Source: Acetobacteraceae bacterium (GTDB taxonomy: Bacteria; Pseudomonadota; Alphaproteobacteria; Acetobacterales; Acetobacteraceae). Taken from it: a DNA stretch of 64,000 bases. Shown piece after piece: positions 29,303 to 36,959 of this stretch (its first letter is position 1; each line of letters opens with the position of its first letter). The notes under the pieces are model-generated. The model had not been told where the DNA came from, made no database searches, and was given only the letters and a program-made list of their open reading frames with translations. The stretch spans positions 1 through 64,000 of the forward strand of contig JASHOA010000019.1 in NCBI GenBank assembly GCA_030041375.1, read 5' to 3'. Both the position numbers and the translations under genes were made by a program.

Positions 29303-29608
29303 ATGACCAACATCACCGTCACGCCAGAGACGAAGGTCCGGCCGGCCATCGAACGGCCGCGCCTGCACAAGGTGATCCTGCTCAACGATGATTACACGCC
29401 GCGCGAATTCGTCGTCACCGTGCTGAAGGGCGAGTTCCGGATGAGCGAGGAGCAGGCGCATCGCGTCATGATGACCGCGCATAGGCGCGGCGCCTGTGTC
29501 GTCGCCGTCTACACGAGGGATGTCGCCGAGGCCAAGGCGACGCACGGCACGGAAGCCGGCCGCCGCAAGGGCTATCCGCTTCTCTTCACGACCGAGCCGG
29601 AAGAATAG
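29303..29608 (+). CDS. clpS: ATP-dependent Clp protease adaptor ClpS
   Basis: A 101-residue N-recognin adaptor that delivers proteins with bulky hydrophobic N-termini to ClpAP. The signature HKVILLNDDYTPREFVVTVL forms the N-degron pocket (Asn-Asp-Asp) and is followed by the conserved AHRVMMTAHRRGACVVAVYTRDVAEAK. A GAGGAGG-like ribosome site (gaggaggtcctcc) precedes the ATG. clpA is not adjacent, although it often is. Alphaproteobacteria frequently carry two clpS copies, so this may be ClpS1 or ClpS2. Confidence 0.95.
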   Translation: MTNITVTPETKVRPAIERPRLHKVILLNDDYTPREFVVTVLKGEFRMSEEQAHRVMMTAHRRGACVVAVYTRDVAEAKATHGTEAGRRKGYPLLFTTEPEE

Positions 29609-29626
29609 GACCGCTGTCAGGGGCTG

Positions 29627-30832
29627 TCAGAGGAACGAGGTATCCGCCTCCTGCCCGAGCATGAGTTGGCCCACCGTCTCGAAATGCGATGCCCGGCCCT
29701 GCAATTGCTGCGCCACCGCATGGATGTCGCGAAAGCGCCGTTCGAACGGGCTCGTTTCGAAGATCGCCGTCGCACCAGCCCAGTGATAGGCGAAGTCGGC
29801 GACGGCCATCGCCTCGTGGATCACGTGCGTGGCGGCAAGCCGGATCGCCGCCCGCTCCTCGAGCGCGAGGCGCCCGGTGCGCAGCACCGACTGCCAGACC
29901 TCGGAAACGGTACCGAAGAGATACATGCGTGCCGCGCGCATGCGCGCCTCCGCACGGGCGATCTCGTACTGGCTCACCGGGCTCGCGCGCATGCTGGTTT
30001 TGAGTGCGCGTGGCGTTTTCTCCCGCGCCAGCGCAATCAGCGCCTCGAGCATGGCGCGCGCGATACCCGCCGCGACCGCCGCGAACCCCGAGCCGTAGAG
30101 GCTGTTGCTGGGATAGAGATAAAGGGGTGCGGGATGGCGCCGCTCCGCCGGATCATCGCGAGAGATCGAATGCGCCTCGGGAACGAACAGATTCTCGATC
30201 GTATAAGCGTCACTGCCGGTACCGCGCAGCCCGATCACGCGCCAGATATCAACGAGCCTGGTCGAGTCCGCCGGGAACAGCATCGTGCGCGTGACCACGG
30301 CGCCATCCGGCCCACGCCGCTCCTGCCCGCCGTCGGTGACGATGCAGTGCCCGCCGAGCCAGTTCGCGTGGTGCCCGCCACTGGCGAAGGACCACTTGCC
30401 GCTGACCCGATAGCCGCCGGGAACGGCTTCGGCCCGGCCACCGAAGCCGGCGCCCCAGGCGATGACGGTCGGACTGCCCCGGCCGAAAATTTCCTGCGCC
30501 GCTTCGGGTGCCAGAAACGCAGCCACCGAGTTGCACACATTGGTCTGGGCGAGGCACCACGCGGTGCTGGCATCGATCCCCGCGATCGCCTCCAGGATGG
30601 CACCGAACGTCGGCGGGTCCAGCTCGGCACCTCCCAGGCTGTTCGGTACTAAAAGGCCGAAAAATCCGGCCGCTTTGAGTTCCGTCACCAGGCGCTCGGG
30701 AAGCCTTCTCTCGCGTTCGATCTCGGCCGCCGCGGCAGCGATCGAGGGCAGGATCACCCGGGTGCGCTCGAGCCAGTCTGTACGCGGGACATCGGCGGGC
30801 CGCGCCCCCGCTCTCAAGGCTTCCTCAGGCAT
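29627..30832 (-). CDS. Acyl-CoA dehydrogenase family protein (flavin monooxygenase-like)
   Basis: A 401-residue protein of the group D acyl-CoA dehydrogenase fold that includes HsaA, DszC and p-hydroxyphenylacetate hydroxylase oxygenase subunits. Visible: SLGGAELDPPTFGAILEAIA, DASTAWCLAQTNVCN, YRVSGKWSFASGGHHANWLG and RGTGSDAYTIENLFVPE. The usual acyl-CoA dehydrogenase catalytic Glu region is not conserved in this subgroup. A monooxygenase role using reduced flavin is therefore more likely than beta-oxidation. No flavin reductase is adjacent. Start at the ATG 30830-30832; a TTG one codon earlier is in frame. It converges on clpS. Confidence 0.82.
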   Translation of the reverse strand: MPEEALRAGARPADVPRTDWLERTRVILPSIAAAAAEIERERRLPERLVTELKAAGFFGLLVPNSLGGAELDPPTFGAILEAIAGIDASTAWCLAQTNVCNSVAAFLAPEAAQEIFGRGSPTVIAWGAGFGGRAEAVPGGYRVSGKWSFASGGHHANWLGGHCIVTDGGQERRGPDGAVVTRTMLFPADSTRLVDIWRVIGLRGTGSDAYTIENLFVPEAHSISRDDPAERRHPAPLYLYPSNSLYGSGFAAVAAGIARAMLEALIALAREKTPRALKTSMRASPVSQYEIARAEARMRAARMYLFGTVSEVWQSVLRTGRLALEERAAIRLAATHVIHEAMAVADFAYHWAGATAIFETSPFERRFRDIHAVAQQLQGRASHFETVGQLMLGQEADTSFL

Positions 30833-30994
30833 CAACCGGACGCGCCGCCACCCTCGCCCTCCCTCATTTCCATGCTGCTGCGAAAAGCGATCTCAGTTTG
30901 ATCGCTCTGCCCCGCCCTGGCAAGTCATACGGACCTGGCGCGAAGCGTACGAATCTTCGATGCTTTGGATCTGTTCGCGAATGCCGGGAGGCAC

Positions 30995-31822
30995 CTAACG
31001 GATCTTCCGGAAGACAATGTTGTAGTGAGTAAACACGGGCCTGACCCATTGCGGAATGCAGGACTCGATATGAATAAAAGCCTCGCCCAGCTTGAAGTTC
31101 GGCAATGTCCGGTAATAGCGGAGCCGTTCTTTGGCCAATCCATGATCACGAAATTTCTTTATCAGCGCTGCCGGAATGATCACTCGTTCGTGACCCCAGG
31201 GATGCCCCTCGTGAGTGGCGATTGTGGTCGTTCCGCGAAGCCTCAGCAGATTCAACTGCAAGAGGGGATTCCAGGCGTTTGCTTCTGAGACGACCAGCCA
31301 ACCGCCAGTCCGGATCAGTTCGGCCACCTTCGGAACCACTTCGGATCTCGGCTCAAGATGATGGAAAGACTGCTCCATATAAATGATATCGAATGCTCCG
31401 AGATCGTTTGCCGACAAAATGGACTTCTTGAGAAAGCTGCAGTTCAGCCGCCGGCCGCTTTCCGCTTCCAGCCAGCTCTTTCGTTCGTTGGCAACTGCAA
31501 GCAGATGATCCATGATGTCGATGCCGACGACCTGCGCTCCGAGGAGCGCAGCCCAGAGGGATTCCGTGCCGCAGCCACATCCGACCTCCAGGACGGCCGG
31601 GCTGCCAAAAGAACGTATGAGCTCGGTCAGCTCCTCGGTTTGCCGCTCGTACCAGTGCTGCATGTATTTCCCGAAATTCCTTTTATAGCTCGCGTAATAT
31701 CGCTCCAGTACCGCCTGGGACCCTGGGGTCAAGACGGGATTATTCAGCCAGAAAGCGAGAAATTCCGCTATATTGGAGGCGGTCCAGGGAGGTTGCGGCA
31801 CAGTGTCACCCTCGGCAGGCAC
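30995..31822 (-). CDS. Class I SAM-dependent methyltransferase
   Basis: A 275-residue Rossmann methyltransferase. The SAM motif I is AVLEVGCGCGTESLWAALLG (about 77-95), followed by VVGIDIMDHLLAVANE and the post-I acidic loop; motif IV is FDIIYMEQSFHHLEP. A roughly 75-residue N-terminal helical segment and a C-terminal region with RYYRTLPNFKLGEAF lie outside the core. The codon usage and base composition are visibly less GC-rich than the neighbours, suggesting recent acquisition. A repeat and a MITE-like element lie immediately upstream. The substrate is unknown. Confidence 0.85.
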   Translation of the reverse strand: MPAEGDTVPQPPWTASNIAEFLAFWLNNPVLTPGSQAVLERYYASYKRNFGKYMQHWYERQTEELTELIRSFGSPAVLEVGCGCGTESLWAALLGAQVVGIDIMDHLLAVANERKSWLEAESGRRLNCSFLKKSILSANDLGAFDIIYMEQSFHHLEPRSEVVPKVAELIRTGGWLVVSEANAWNPLLQLNLLRLRGTTTIATHEGHPWGHERVIIPAALIKKFRDHGLAKERLRYYRTLPNFKLGEAFIHIESCIPQWVRPVFTHYNIVFRKIR

Positions 31823-31832
31823 GATCGCCTGT

Positions 31833-31937
31833 TAGCCCGCGATCGCCCGAGGCGGAATCGTCGGAGGGCGTGAATCGCGGGCTCGAATAAAGCGCGAGAC
31901 CCGTGTCGGGCTGCACAGTCAGCCCGACACGGGTCTA
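31833..31937. repeat. 105-bp dispersed repeat, copy 1, with 17-bp hairpin
   Basis: Nearly identical to 35878-35982 (three mismatches in 105 bases, same orientation). It ends in a perfect inverted repeat: arm 31897-31913 (AGACCCGTGTCGGGCTG), loop CACAGT, arm 31920-31936. There is no T-tract after the hairpin, so it is not a textbook terminator. It is more like a REP/BIME-type or recombination-associated element. Confidence 0.9.
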
Positions 31938-32068
31938 GTACCCGGAATCACACATGGGTGACACAGGCTCCCTCACCCGGCGCTCCGCGCCGCCCTCTCC
32001 CAGAGGGAGAGGGTAACGTGTTTCGAGGTCATGTGAGTGAGTCACTCATGAGTGAAAGTTGGTACTAG
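31935..32068. mobile_element. MITE-like element with terminal inverted repeats
   Basis: A 134-bp non-coding element bounded by CTAGTACC at 31935 and its reverse complement GGTACTAG at 32061-32068. The imperfect inverted termini extend about 32 bp, with roughly 70 percent matching. The interior holds a second hairpin (CCCTCTCCC-aga-GGGAGAGGG near 32010). It begins exactly where repeat copy 1 ends; copy 2 lacks it, so it probably inserted there. The TA at each edge would fit a TA target duplication of IS630/mariner type. No transposase is inside. Confidence 0.65.
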
Positions 32069-32107
32069 CCTACACGGGGGGGCGCTCCAGCCCAGGAGAA
32101 CAGCCGC

Positions 32108-33082
32108 TCATATGATCTGGTTGCGGAGCATTGTCTCGCCGCGCCAGAGGCGATCGAGATTCTCGAGCAGCAGGTCCAGCACATTGTCTTCGTAAGCCCG
32201 CGTCTCGCCTGCCGTGTGCGGGGTGATCAGCACGTTCGGCATCGTCCAGAGCGGCGAAGCGGGCGCCAGCGGTTCGATCTCGGCGCAATCGAGTGCCGCG
32301 CCGGCAAGCCGCCCCTCCTCGAGGGCTTTGATCAGCGCCGGCTCGTCGACACAGCGGCCGCGCGCGACATTGACGAGAAATGCCGAAGGCCGGAAGCGGG
32401 CAAGCGCGGAGGCGCCGATCAGTCGCGTGGTTTCCGCGGTCAGCGGGCAGGCAAGCACCACGAAATCCGCCTGCCCGACGAGCCACTCGAGCCGGTCCGG
32501 CGCAAACACCTTGTCCGCCGCGCCGGCCCCCGCGGCCGGATCGCGCCTCGTCGCAAGCACGGTCATCCCGAAGGCCTTGGCAAGCCGCGCCAGACGGTTC
32601 CCGATCCGCCCGAGCCCGACGATCAGCATCGTCTTGCCACCAAGTTCGTCCTCCCGCGCCGACGGATCGCCGATCATCCCGCGCCAGAACTTCCGCGCCT
32701 GGTTGTCGCGCGCTTCCGGAAGCCGCCGCACCAGTGCCAGCATCAGCGCTATCGCGTGCTCCGCCACCGCGTTGGCGTTCGCTCCATGCGCACTCGCCAG
32801 GCGCACACCGTGCCGGGCGAGTGCCTCGCGTCCGTACTGATCGACCCCGGCACTGATCGATTGGATGAAGCGCAGCCGCCCTGCCTTTTCGAGCAGCGCG
32901 TCATCCCAAAGAAGAGAGACCACGAGCACATCGGCCGTACCGATCCGCGCCTCGAGTGCCTCGCGTGTGCGGACCTCGAAGCTCCGGATGCCGGTTCCGC
33001 GCGCCAGGAAGCGCTCCTGCAGCCGATAGGCGACGTGCGCGAAGCAGATCTCCAGATTTTCCCGTCCCGGCAGCAGCGTCAT
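32108..33082 (-). CDS. D-2-hydroxyacid dehydrogenase family protein
   Basis: A 324-residue NAD(P)-dependent dehydrogenase of the D-isomer-specific 2-hydroxyacid family (glyoxylate/hydroxypyruvate reductase-like). Residues about 155-175 are the nucleotide motif TMLIVGLGRIGNRLARLAKAFG. The active-site Arg is in NVARGRCVDEPAL, the Glu in DCAEIEPLAP and the His in LITPHTAGETRAYEDN. The ATG at 33080-33082 has GAGGAG upstream and lies 10 bp after the molybdenum hydroxylase stop, so the two genes are co-transcribed. The substrate is unknown. Confidence 0.9.
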   Translation of the reverse strand: MTLLPGRENLEICFAHVAYRLQERFLARGTGIRSFEVRTREALEARIGTADVLVVSLLWDDALLEKAGRLRFIQSISAGVDQYGREALARHGVRLASAHGANANAVAEHAIALMLALVRRLPEARDNQARKFWRGMIGDPSAREDELGGKTMLIVGLGRIGNRLARLAKAFGMTVLATRRDPAAGAGAADKVFAPDRLEWLVGQADFVVLACPLTAETTRLIGASALARFRPSAFLVNVARGRCVDEPALIKALEEGRLAGAALDCAEIEPLAPASPLWTMPNVLITPHTAGETRAYEDNVLDLLLENLDRLWRGETMLRNQII

Positions 33083-33092
33083 CGCCTGCTCC

Positions 33093-35444
33093 TCATGGTG
33101 TCGAGGTCCGTCTGCCCGCCTGGATCGCCTGCCAGATGCGCTCCGGTGTCGCCGGCATGTCGAGGCTCCTGATGCCCAGTGGAGCGAGCGCATCGAGGAT
33201 CGCGTTCATCACCGTCTGCGGTGCCGCCATTGCGCCCGCCTGCCCGGAGCCCTTGACACCCAGCGGATTGGCCGCGCTCGGCGCTTCCACCAGCGTGATC
33301 TCGAAGGCTGGCAGATCGTCGCTGCGTGGCAGGGCATAGTCGAGCAGGGACCCGCTGAGGAACTGGCCGCTCGCCGGGTCGTAGACGGCCGCTTCGAGCA
33401 GCGCCTGGCCAATCCCTTGCGCCACCCCGCCATGCACCTGGCCGGTCGTGATCAACGGGTTGATCAGGCGCCCGAAATCGTCGGTCGCGCTGTAGCGGAC
33501 CAGCCTGTTCGCTCCGGTTTCCGGGTCGATCTCAACCTCTGCGACATGGCAGCCGTTCGGAAAAGTGAAGATATCGCAACGGTTGAGCGCCCGGGAATCG
33601 AGGCCCGGGGCCATCCCCACGGGCAGTTCGGTTCGCCTTTGTGCAGCCGCCGCAGCATCCAGAAGATCGATGCCGGGAGAGCCTTTCACGCCGCGCAGGC
33701 GAAACGTGCCGTTTGCGAATTCAACCTCGGACGGATCCGCCTGCATGAGATGCGAAGCGACCAGCACGCCCTTCTCGATCACCTGGCGGGCGGCGAGAAC
33801 GAGCGCCGTCCCTCCCATGTGCATGGAGCGTGCGCCGCCATGGCCATGCCCCTCCGGCACGCGCTCGGTATCCGCCTGCACGAAGCGGAACCGCTCGACC
33901 GGCAGCCCGAAAAGATCGGCGGCGATCTGCGCGTAACTGGTTTCGTGGCCCTGCCCGTTCGATTGCGTGCCGAGCAGGAGTTCGACCGTGCCGTCTCCCG
34001 GAAAGCGGATCGCAGCACTCTCCTCGGTTGCCCCGCGCGCCGTCTCCAGGAAACAGGCGATGCCGAGGCCCCTGAGCCGGCCCCTGGAGGCAGCTTCGGC
34101 GCGGCGGGCGGCAAAGCCCTCCCTGCCTCTCTCGACCGCGGCCGCGAGGTTGGCGGCGAACTGTCCTTCTGCGATCACCGTTCCGGCTGCATTGCGATAG
34201 GGAAACGTCGTCACCAGGTTCATCTCTCTCAGCCGCACGGGATCCCGGCCGGTCTCGTGCGCCGCGAGATCGACCAGCCGCTCGATGAGATAGTTTGCCT
34301 CCGGCTTGCCGGCGCCCCGATAAGCATCGACCGGGACCGTGTTGGTGAAAGCGCCACGCACTTCGACCGCGAGTGCCGGAATGGCGTAGACGCCGCCCAT
34401 CGCCGTCATGTTGGTGGGAACGCCGGGCGCGTAGCCGGAGAGATAGGCGCCGAGATTGGCCACCGTCTCGACCGCGAGAGCGAGGAAACGGCCTTCGGAA
34501 TCGAGCGCCAGCCGAGCCGTCGAATGCTGGTCGCGACCTTGCGTGTCGGAGACGAAATCCTCGCTGCGATCGGCTACCCAGCGCACCACACGGCCCAGCC
34601 GCCGCGCCGCCCAGAGTACGAGAATCCATTCCGGATAGAGAGAGTTCTTCATGCCGAACCCGCCGCCCACGTCGGGTGCGAAGAGCCGGATGCGCTCGGC
34701 AGGCAGGTGGAACACGTCCCTGGCGAGTTCCAGGCGAACCTCCTGCACGCCCTGCCCGGTGAGCATCAGGAAAAGCATCCCGGTCTCGGAGCTATAGCGG
34801 CCGATCGCCGCACGCGGCTCGATCGGTGTGGCGAGCACACGGTTATTGACGAGCGCCAGTTCGCTGACATGGGCGGCGGCGCCGAAGGCGGCATCGGTCG
34901 CCGCCCGGTCTCCCGCACGGAAGAGAAAGGCCAGGTTGCCCGGCGCCTCTTCCCAAAGAGTGGGCGCGCCATCGCGAAGCGCTGCCGCCCCGTCGACGAC
35001 GGCGGGAAGAATTCCGTAATCGACGGCAATCATCTCGGCCGCGTCGCGCGCCGCATTCCGGCTGTCGGCAACGACGAACGCCACCGGGTCGCCGACATGG
35101 CGCACCCGCTCCCTCGCCAGCGCGTGGCGCGGCGGCACGACGAGCGGCGTGACCGTCCGCACTTTGGCGACGCAGGGCATCGGGCCAAGTCCGTCGAGAG
35201 CGAGATCGGCCGCGGTGAACACGCCGGCCACCCCGGGCATGTCCCGGGCCCGCGCGGTGTCGATCCGCTCTATCGACGCATGCGCGTGCGGCGAGCGCAC
35301 CACGTAGAGAAAGAGCGCGCCTTCCGCCGGCTCGTCATCGACAAATGATCCTGCACCGGTGAGAAAGCGCACATCTTCGCGGCGCCTCAGCGAACGGCCG
35401 ATCTGTCGCCCCGCTGCCCCGTCCTCTACCGCCTCCCGTTCCAT
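33093..35444 (-). CDS. Xanthine dehydrogenase family molybdopterin-binding subunit (lone large subunit)
   Basis: A 783-residue CoxL/XdhB-type subunit that binds the molybdenum-cytosine-dinucleotide cofactor. Visible: IGRSLRRREDVRFLTGAGSF start, TGQGVQEVRLELARDVF, APDVGGGFGMKNSLYPEW, the AYRGAGKPEANYLIERLVD loop of form II (non-CO) enzymes, and GTQSNGQGHETSYAQI. The catalytic glutamate expected in VKG.GE.G is glutamine (Q735 in GVKGSGQAGAMAAP). The FAD and 2Fe-2S subunits are not adjacent. It forms an operon with the 2-hydroxyacid dehydrogenase. The substrate is unknown; it is not predicted to be a CO dehydrogenase. Confidence 0.9.
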   Translation of the reverse strand: MEREAVEDGAAGRQIGRSLRRREDVRFLTGAGSFVDDEPAEGALFLYVVRSPHAHASIERIDTARARDMPGVAGVFTAADLALDGLGPMPCVAKVRTVTPLVVPPRHALARERVRHVGDPVAFVVADSRNAARDAAEMIAVDYGILPAVVDGAAALRDGAPTLWEEAPGNLAFLFRAGDRAATDAAFGAAAHVSELALVNNRVLATPIEPRAAIGRYSSETGMLFLMLTGQGVQEVRLELARDVFHLPAERIRLFAPDVGGGFGMKNSLYPEWILVLWAARRLGRVVRWVADRSEDFVSDTQGRDQHSTARLALDSEGRFLALAVETVANLGAYLSGYAPGVPTNMTAMGGVYAIPALAVEVRGAFTNTVPVDAYRGAGKPEANYLIERLVDLAAHETGRDPVRLREMNLVTTFPYRNAAGTVIAEGQFAANLAAAVERGREGFAARRAEAASRGRLRGLGIACFLETARGATEESAAIRFPGDGTVELLLGTQSNGQGHETSYAQIAADLFGLPVERFRFVQADTERVPEGHGHGGARSMHMGGTALVLAARQVIEKGVLVASHLMQADPSEVEFANGTFRLRGVKGSPGIDLLDAAAAAQRRTELPVGMAPGLDSRALNRCDIFTFPNGCHVAEVEIDPETGANRLVRYSATDDFGRLINPLITTGQVHGGVAQGIGQALLEAAVYDPASGQFLSGSLLDYALPRSDDLPAFEITLVEAPSAANPLGVKGSGQAGAMAAPQTVMNAILDALAPLGIRSLDMPATPERIWQAIQAGRRTSTP

Positions 35445-35509
35445 CGGCCGATGCTGCCGCGCGCCACGAGCGCGGTCCAGGCGCGGTCGTCACCTCCGGG
35501 AAAATGGTC

Positions 35510-35845
35510 TCAGGCGCCGGCAAGCGGGCCGTACGCCTTGAGCATCGCCTCGGTGCGCGGGACGACCGTGGTGTCGCCGCTCACCTGGTCGCCGAGGGCG
35601 GTGAGGCCGGCACCGACGGCCGCGCCGACCGGGCCGCCGGTGACGAAGCCCTGGGCCGCTGCGCCGAGAATTTGCAGCGGGTGGTCGCCGATGGCCCGGA
35701 AGATCGTGCCGAGCACCGGCACTTGTTGCAGCGGGTCGAGAGTAGCTTGCAGCGTCTGGTCGAAGGTTCCGCCGGAGGTGACCGCCGGCGGAAGCTCGGA
35801 GGGATTGGCATTCGGCGGAGTGAGGGAGGAAACTGCAGTGACCAT
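35510..35845 (-). CDS. Small hypothetical protein with glycine-rich hydrophobic segment
   Basis: A 111-residue protein from the ATG at 35843-35845 with a GGAGG ribosome site. The N-terminal 30 residues are Pro/Ser/Thr-rich. The middle reads LQQVPVLGTIFRAIGDHPLQ. Residues about 60-85 (GAAAQGFVTGGPVGAAVGAG, then LTAL) form a glycine-zipper-like hydrophobic stretch that could insert in membrane or pack in an oligomer. There is no signal peptide. It lies 65 bp upstream of the molybdenum hydroxylase in the same direction and is preceded by repeat copy 2. I do not recognise a family. Confidence 0.6.
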   Translation of the reverse strand: MVTAVSSLTPPNANPSELPPAVTSGGTFDQTLQATLDPLQQVPVLGTIFRAIGDHPLQILGAAAQGFVTGGPVGAAVGAGLTALGDQVSGDTTVVPRTEAMLKAYGPLAGA

Positions 35846-36207
35846 GACACCTCCGGATTCGTTGGCTCGGGCGAAGCTAGCCCGCGATCGCCCGCGGCGG
35901 GATCGTCGGAGGGCGTGAATCGCTGGCTCGAATAAAGCGCGAGACCCGTGTCGGGCTGCACAGTCAGCCCGACACGGGTCTAAGCAACCGGCATGCCAGC
36001 GAAGGTGGCTCCGCCGGCGGGGACAGGGGTATGGTGGGTCGGTTCCGCTTGTCTTGCGCCCGCTCAGCGAATCATGTGCAGTGGGGACCGTCGGCACCCG
36101 GATCGACACCAGGCGGTGGGCCTGCCTTATGGCTATCACTTTTTGGTAGAAGATGGGGCTGGGCGGCCGGGCTCTGACGGTTCGGGCCGACGCAAGGAGG
36201 AACGAAG
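35846..36207. other. Gap between hypothetical gene and response regulator
   Basis: The gap is divergent and contains repeat copy 2 (35878-35982) and about 225 bp of leader before the response regulator. Bases 36120-36160 (tatggctatcactttttggt) are relatively A+T-rich and may hold its promoter. No gene was seen. Confidence 0.5.
35878..35982. repeat. 105-bp dispersed repeat, copy 2, with 17-bp hairpin
   Basis: Same sequence and orientation as 31833-31937, with the hairpin arms at 35942-35958 and 35965-35981 and the same CACAGT loop. In this copy the sequence continues directly into unique DNA (agcaaccggc), with no MITE-like insert. The left edge starts about 32 bp upstream of the hypothetical gene's ATG, so it lies in that gene's leader. 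Confidence 0.9.
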
Positions 36208-36927
36208 ATGGCGGGTGAACGCCCGATTCTGGTCGTCGACGACGATCGCGCATTGCGGGCTACTTTGGCCGAGCAGCTTGCCGTCGAGGGTGAGTTCGCC
36301 GCCGTCGAGGCTGCCACGTTGAGCGAGGCGGAGACCCTGCTTGCTGCCAGGGACGCCCGTTTCGATGCACTGATCCTGGATGTCCGCCTTCCGGACGGCG
36401 ACGGGCGGGATTTCTGCGTCCGCCTACGCCGGCAAGGGCTGAAGATTCCGATCGTGATGCTCACCGGCTCGGACGAGGAAGCCGATGTGGTGCGCGGCCT
36501 CGATTCGGGTGCCAACGACTACATCGCCAAGCCCTTCCGCTTGGCCGAACTGCTGGCCCGCCTGAGAGCACAGCTCCGCATCTTCGAGAACAGCGAGGAT
36601 GCCGTCTTCCTGATCGGTCCCTATGTTTTCCGCCCGGCCGCCAAGATGTTGCAGGAGCCGGTCCGCAACCGCCGCATCCGGCTGACCGAGAAAGAAACGT
36701 CCATTCTCAAGTTCCTTTATCGCTCCGGAAGCCGCCCGGTGGCGCGGCAGGTGCTGCTCAACGAGGTGTGGGGCTACAACTCCGCGGTGACGACGCATAC
36801 TCTGGAGACCCACATCTACCGCCTGCGGCAGAAGATCGAGCCGGATCCAGCGCACGCGCGGCTCTTGATCACCGAAGGCGGCGGCTACCGTCTGGATCCG
36901 CAAGGCCTGCCGCACACCACCTCCTGA
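36208..36927 (+). CDS. OmpR/PhoB-type response regulator
   Basis: A 239-residue two-component regulator. The receiver domain spans 1-120, with the acidic pocket VVDDDRA, phospho-acceptor D58 in ALILDVRLPDGDGRD, T86 in MLTGSDEEADV and K108 in YIAKPFRLAELLARLR. The winged helix at about 140-235 keeps LTEKETSILKFLYRSGSRPVAR, VWGYNSAVTTHTLETHIYRLRQK and LLITEGGGYRL. AAGGAGG precedes the ATG. No histidine kinase gene is adjacent, so it is an orphan in this window. Its targets are unknown. Confidence 0.93.
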   Translation: MAGERPILVVDDDRALRATLAEQLAVEGEFAAVEAATLSEAETLLAARDARFDALILDVRLPDGDGRDFCVRLRRQGLKIPIVMLTGSDEEADVVRGLDSGANDYIAKPFRLAELLARLRAQLRIFENSEDAVFLIGPYVFRPAAKMLQEPVRNRRIRLTEKETSILKFLYRSGSRPVARQVLLNEVWGYNSAVTTHTLETHIYRLRQKIEPDPAHARLLITEGGGYRLDPQGLPHTTS

Positions 36928-36959
36928 ACGCTCCCGGCTCGGACCGCCGGCCGGCTCCC

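Noticed and set aside
31897-31936. 17-bp hairpin as a simple rho-independent terminator
   Set aside because: No T-tract follows either copy, and copy 2 lies in a divergent gap where no gene ends. A repeat-family explanation fits better.
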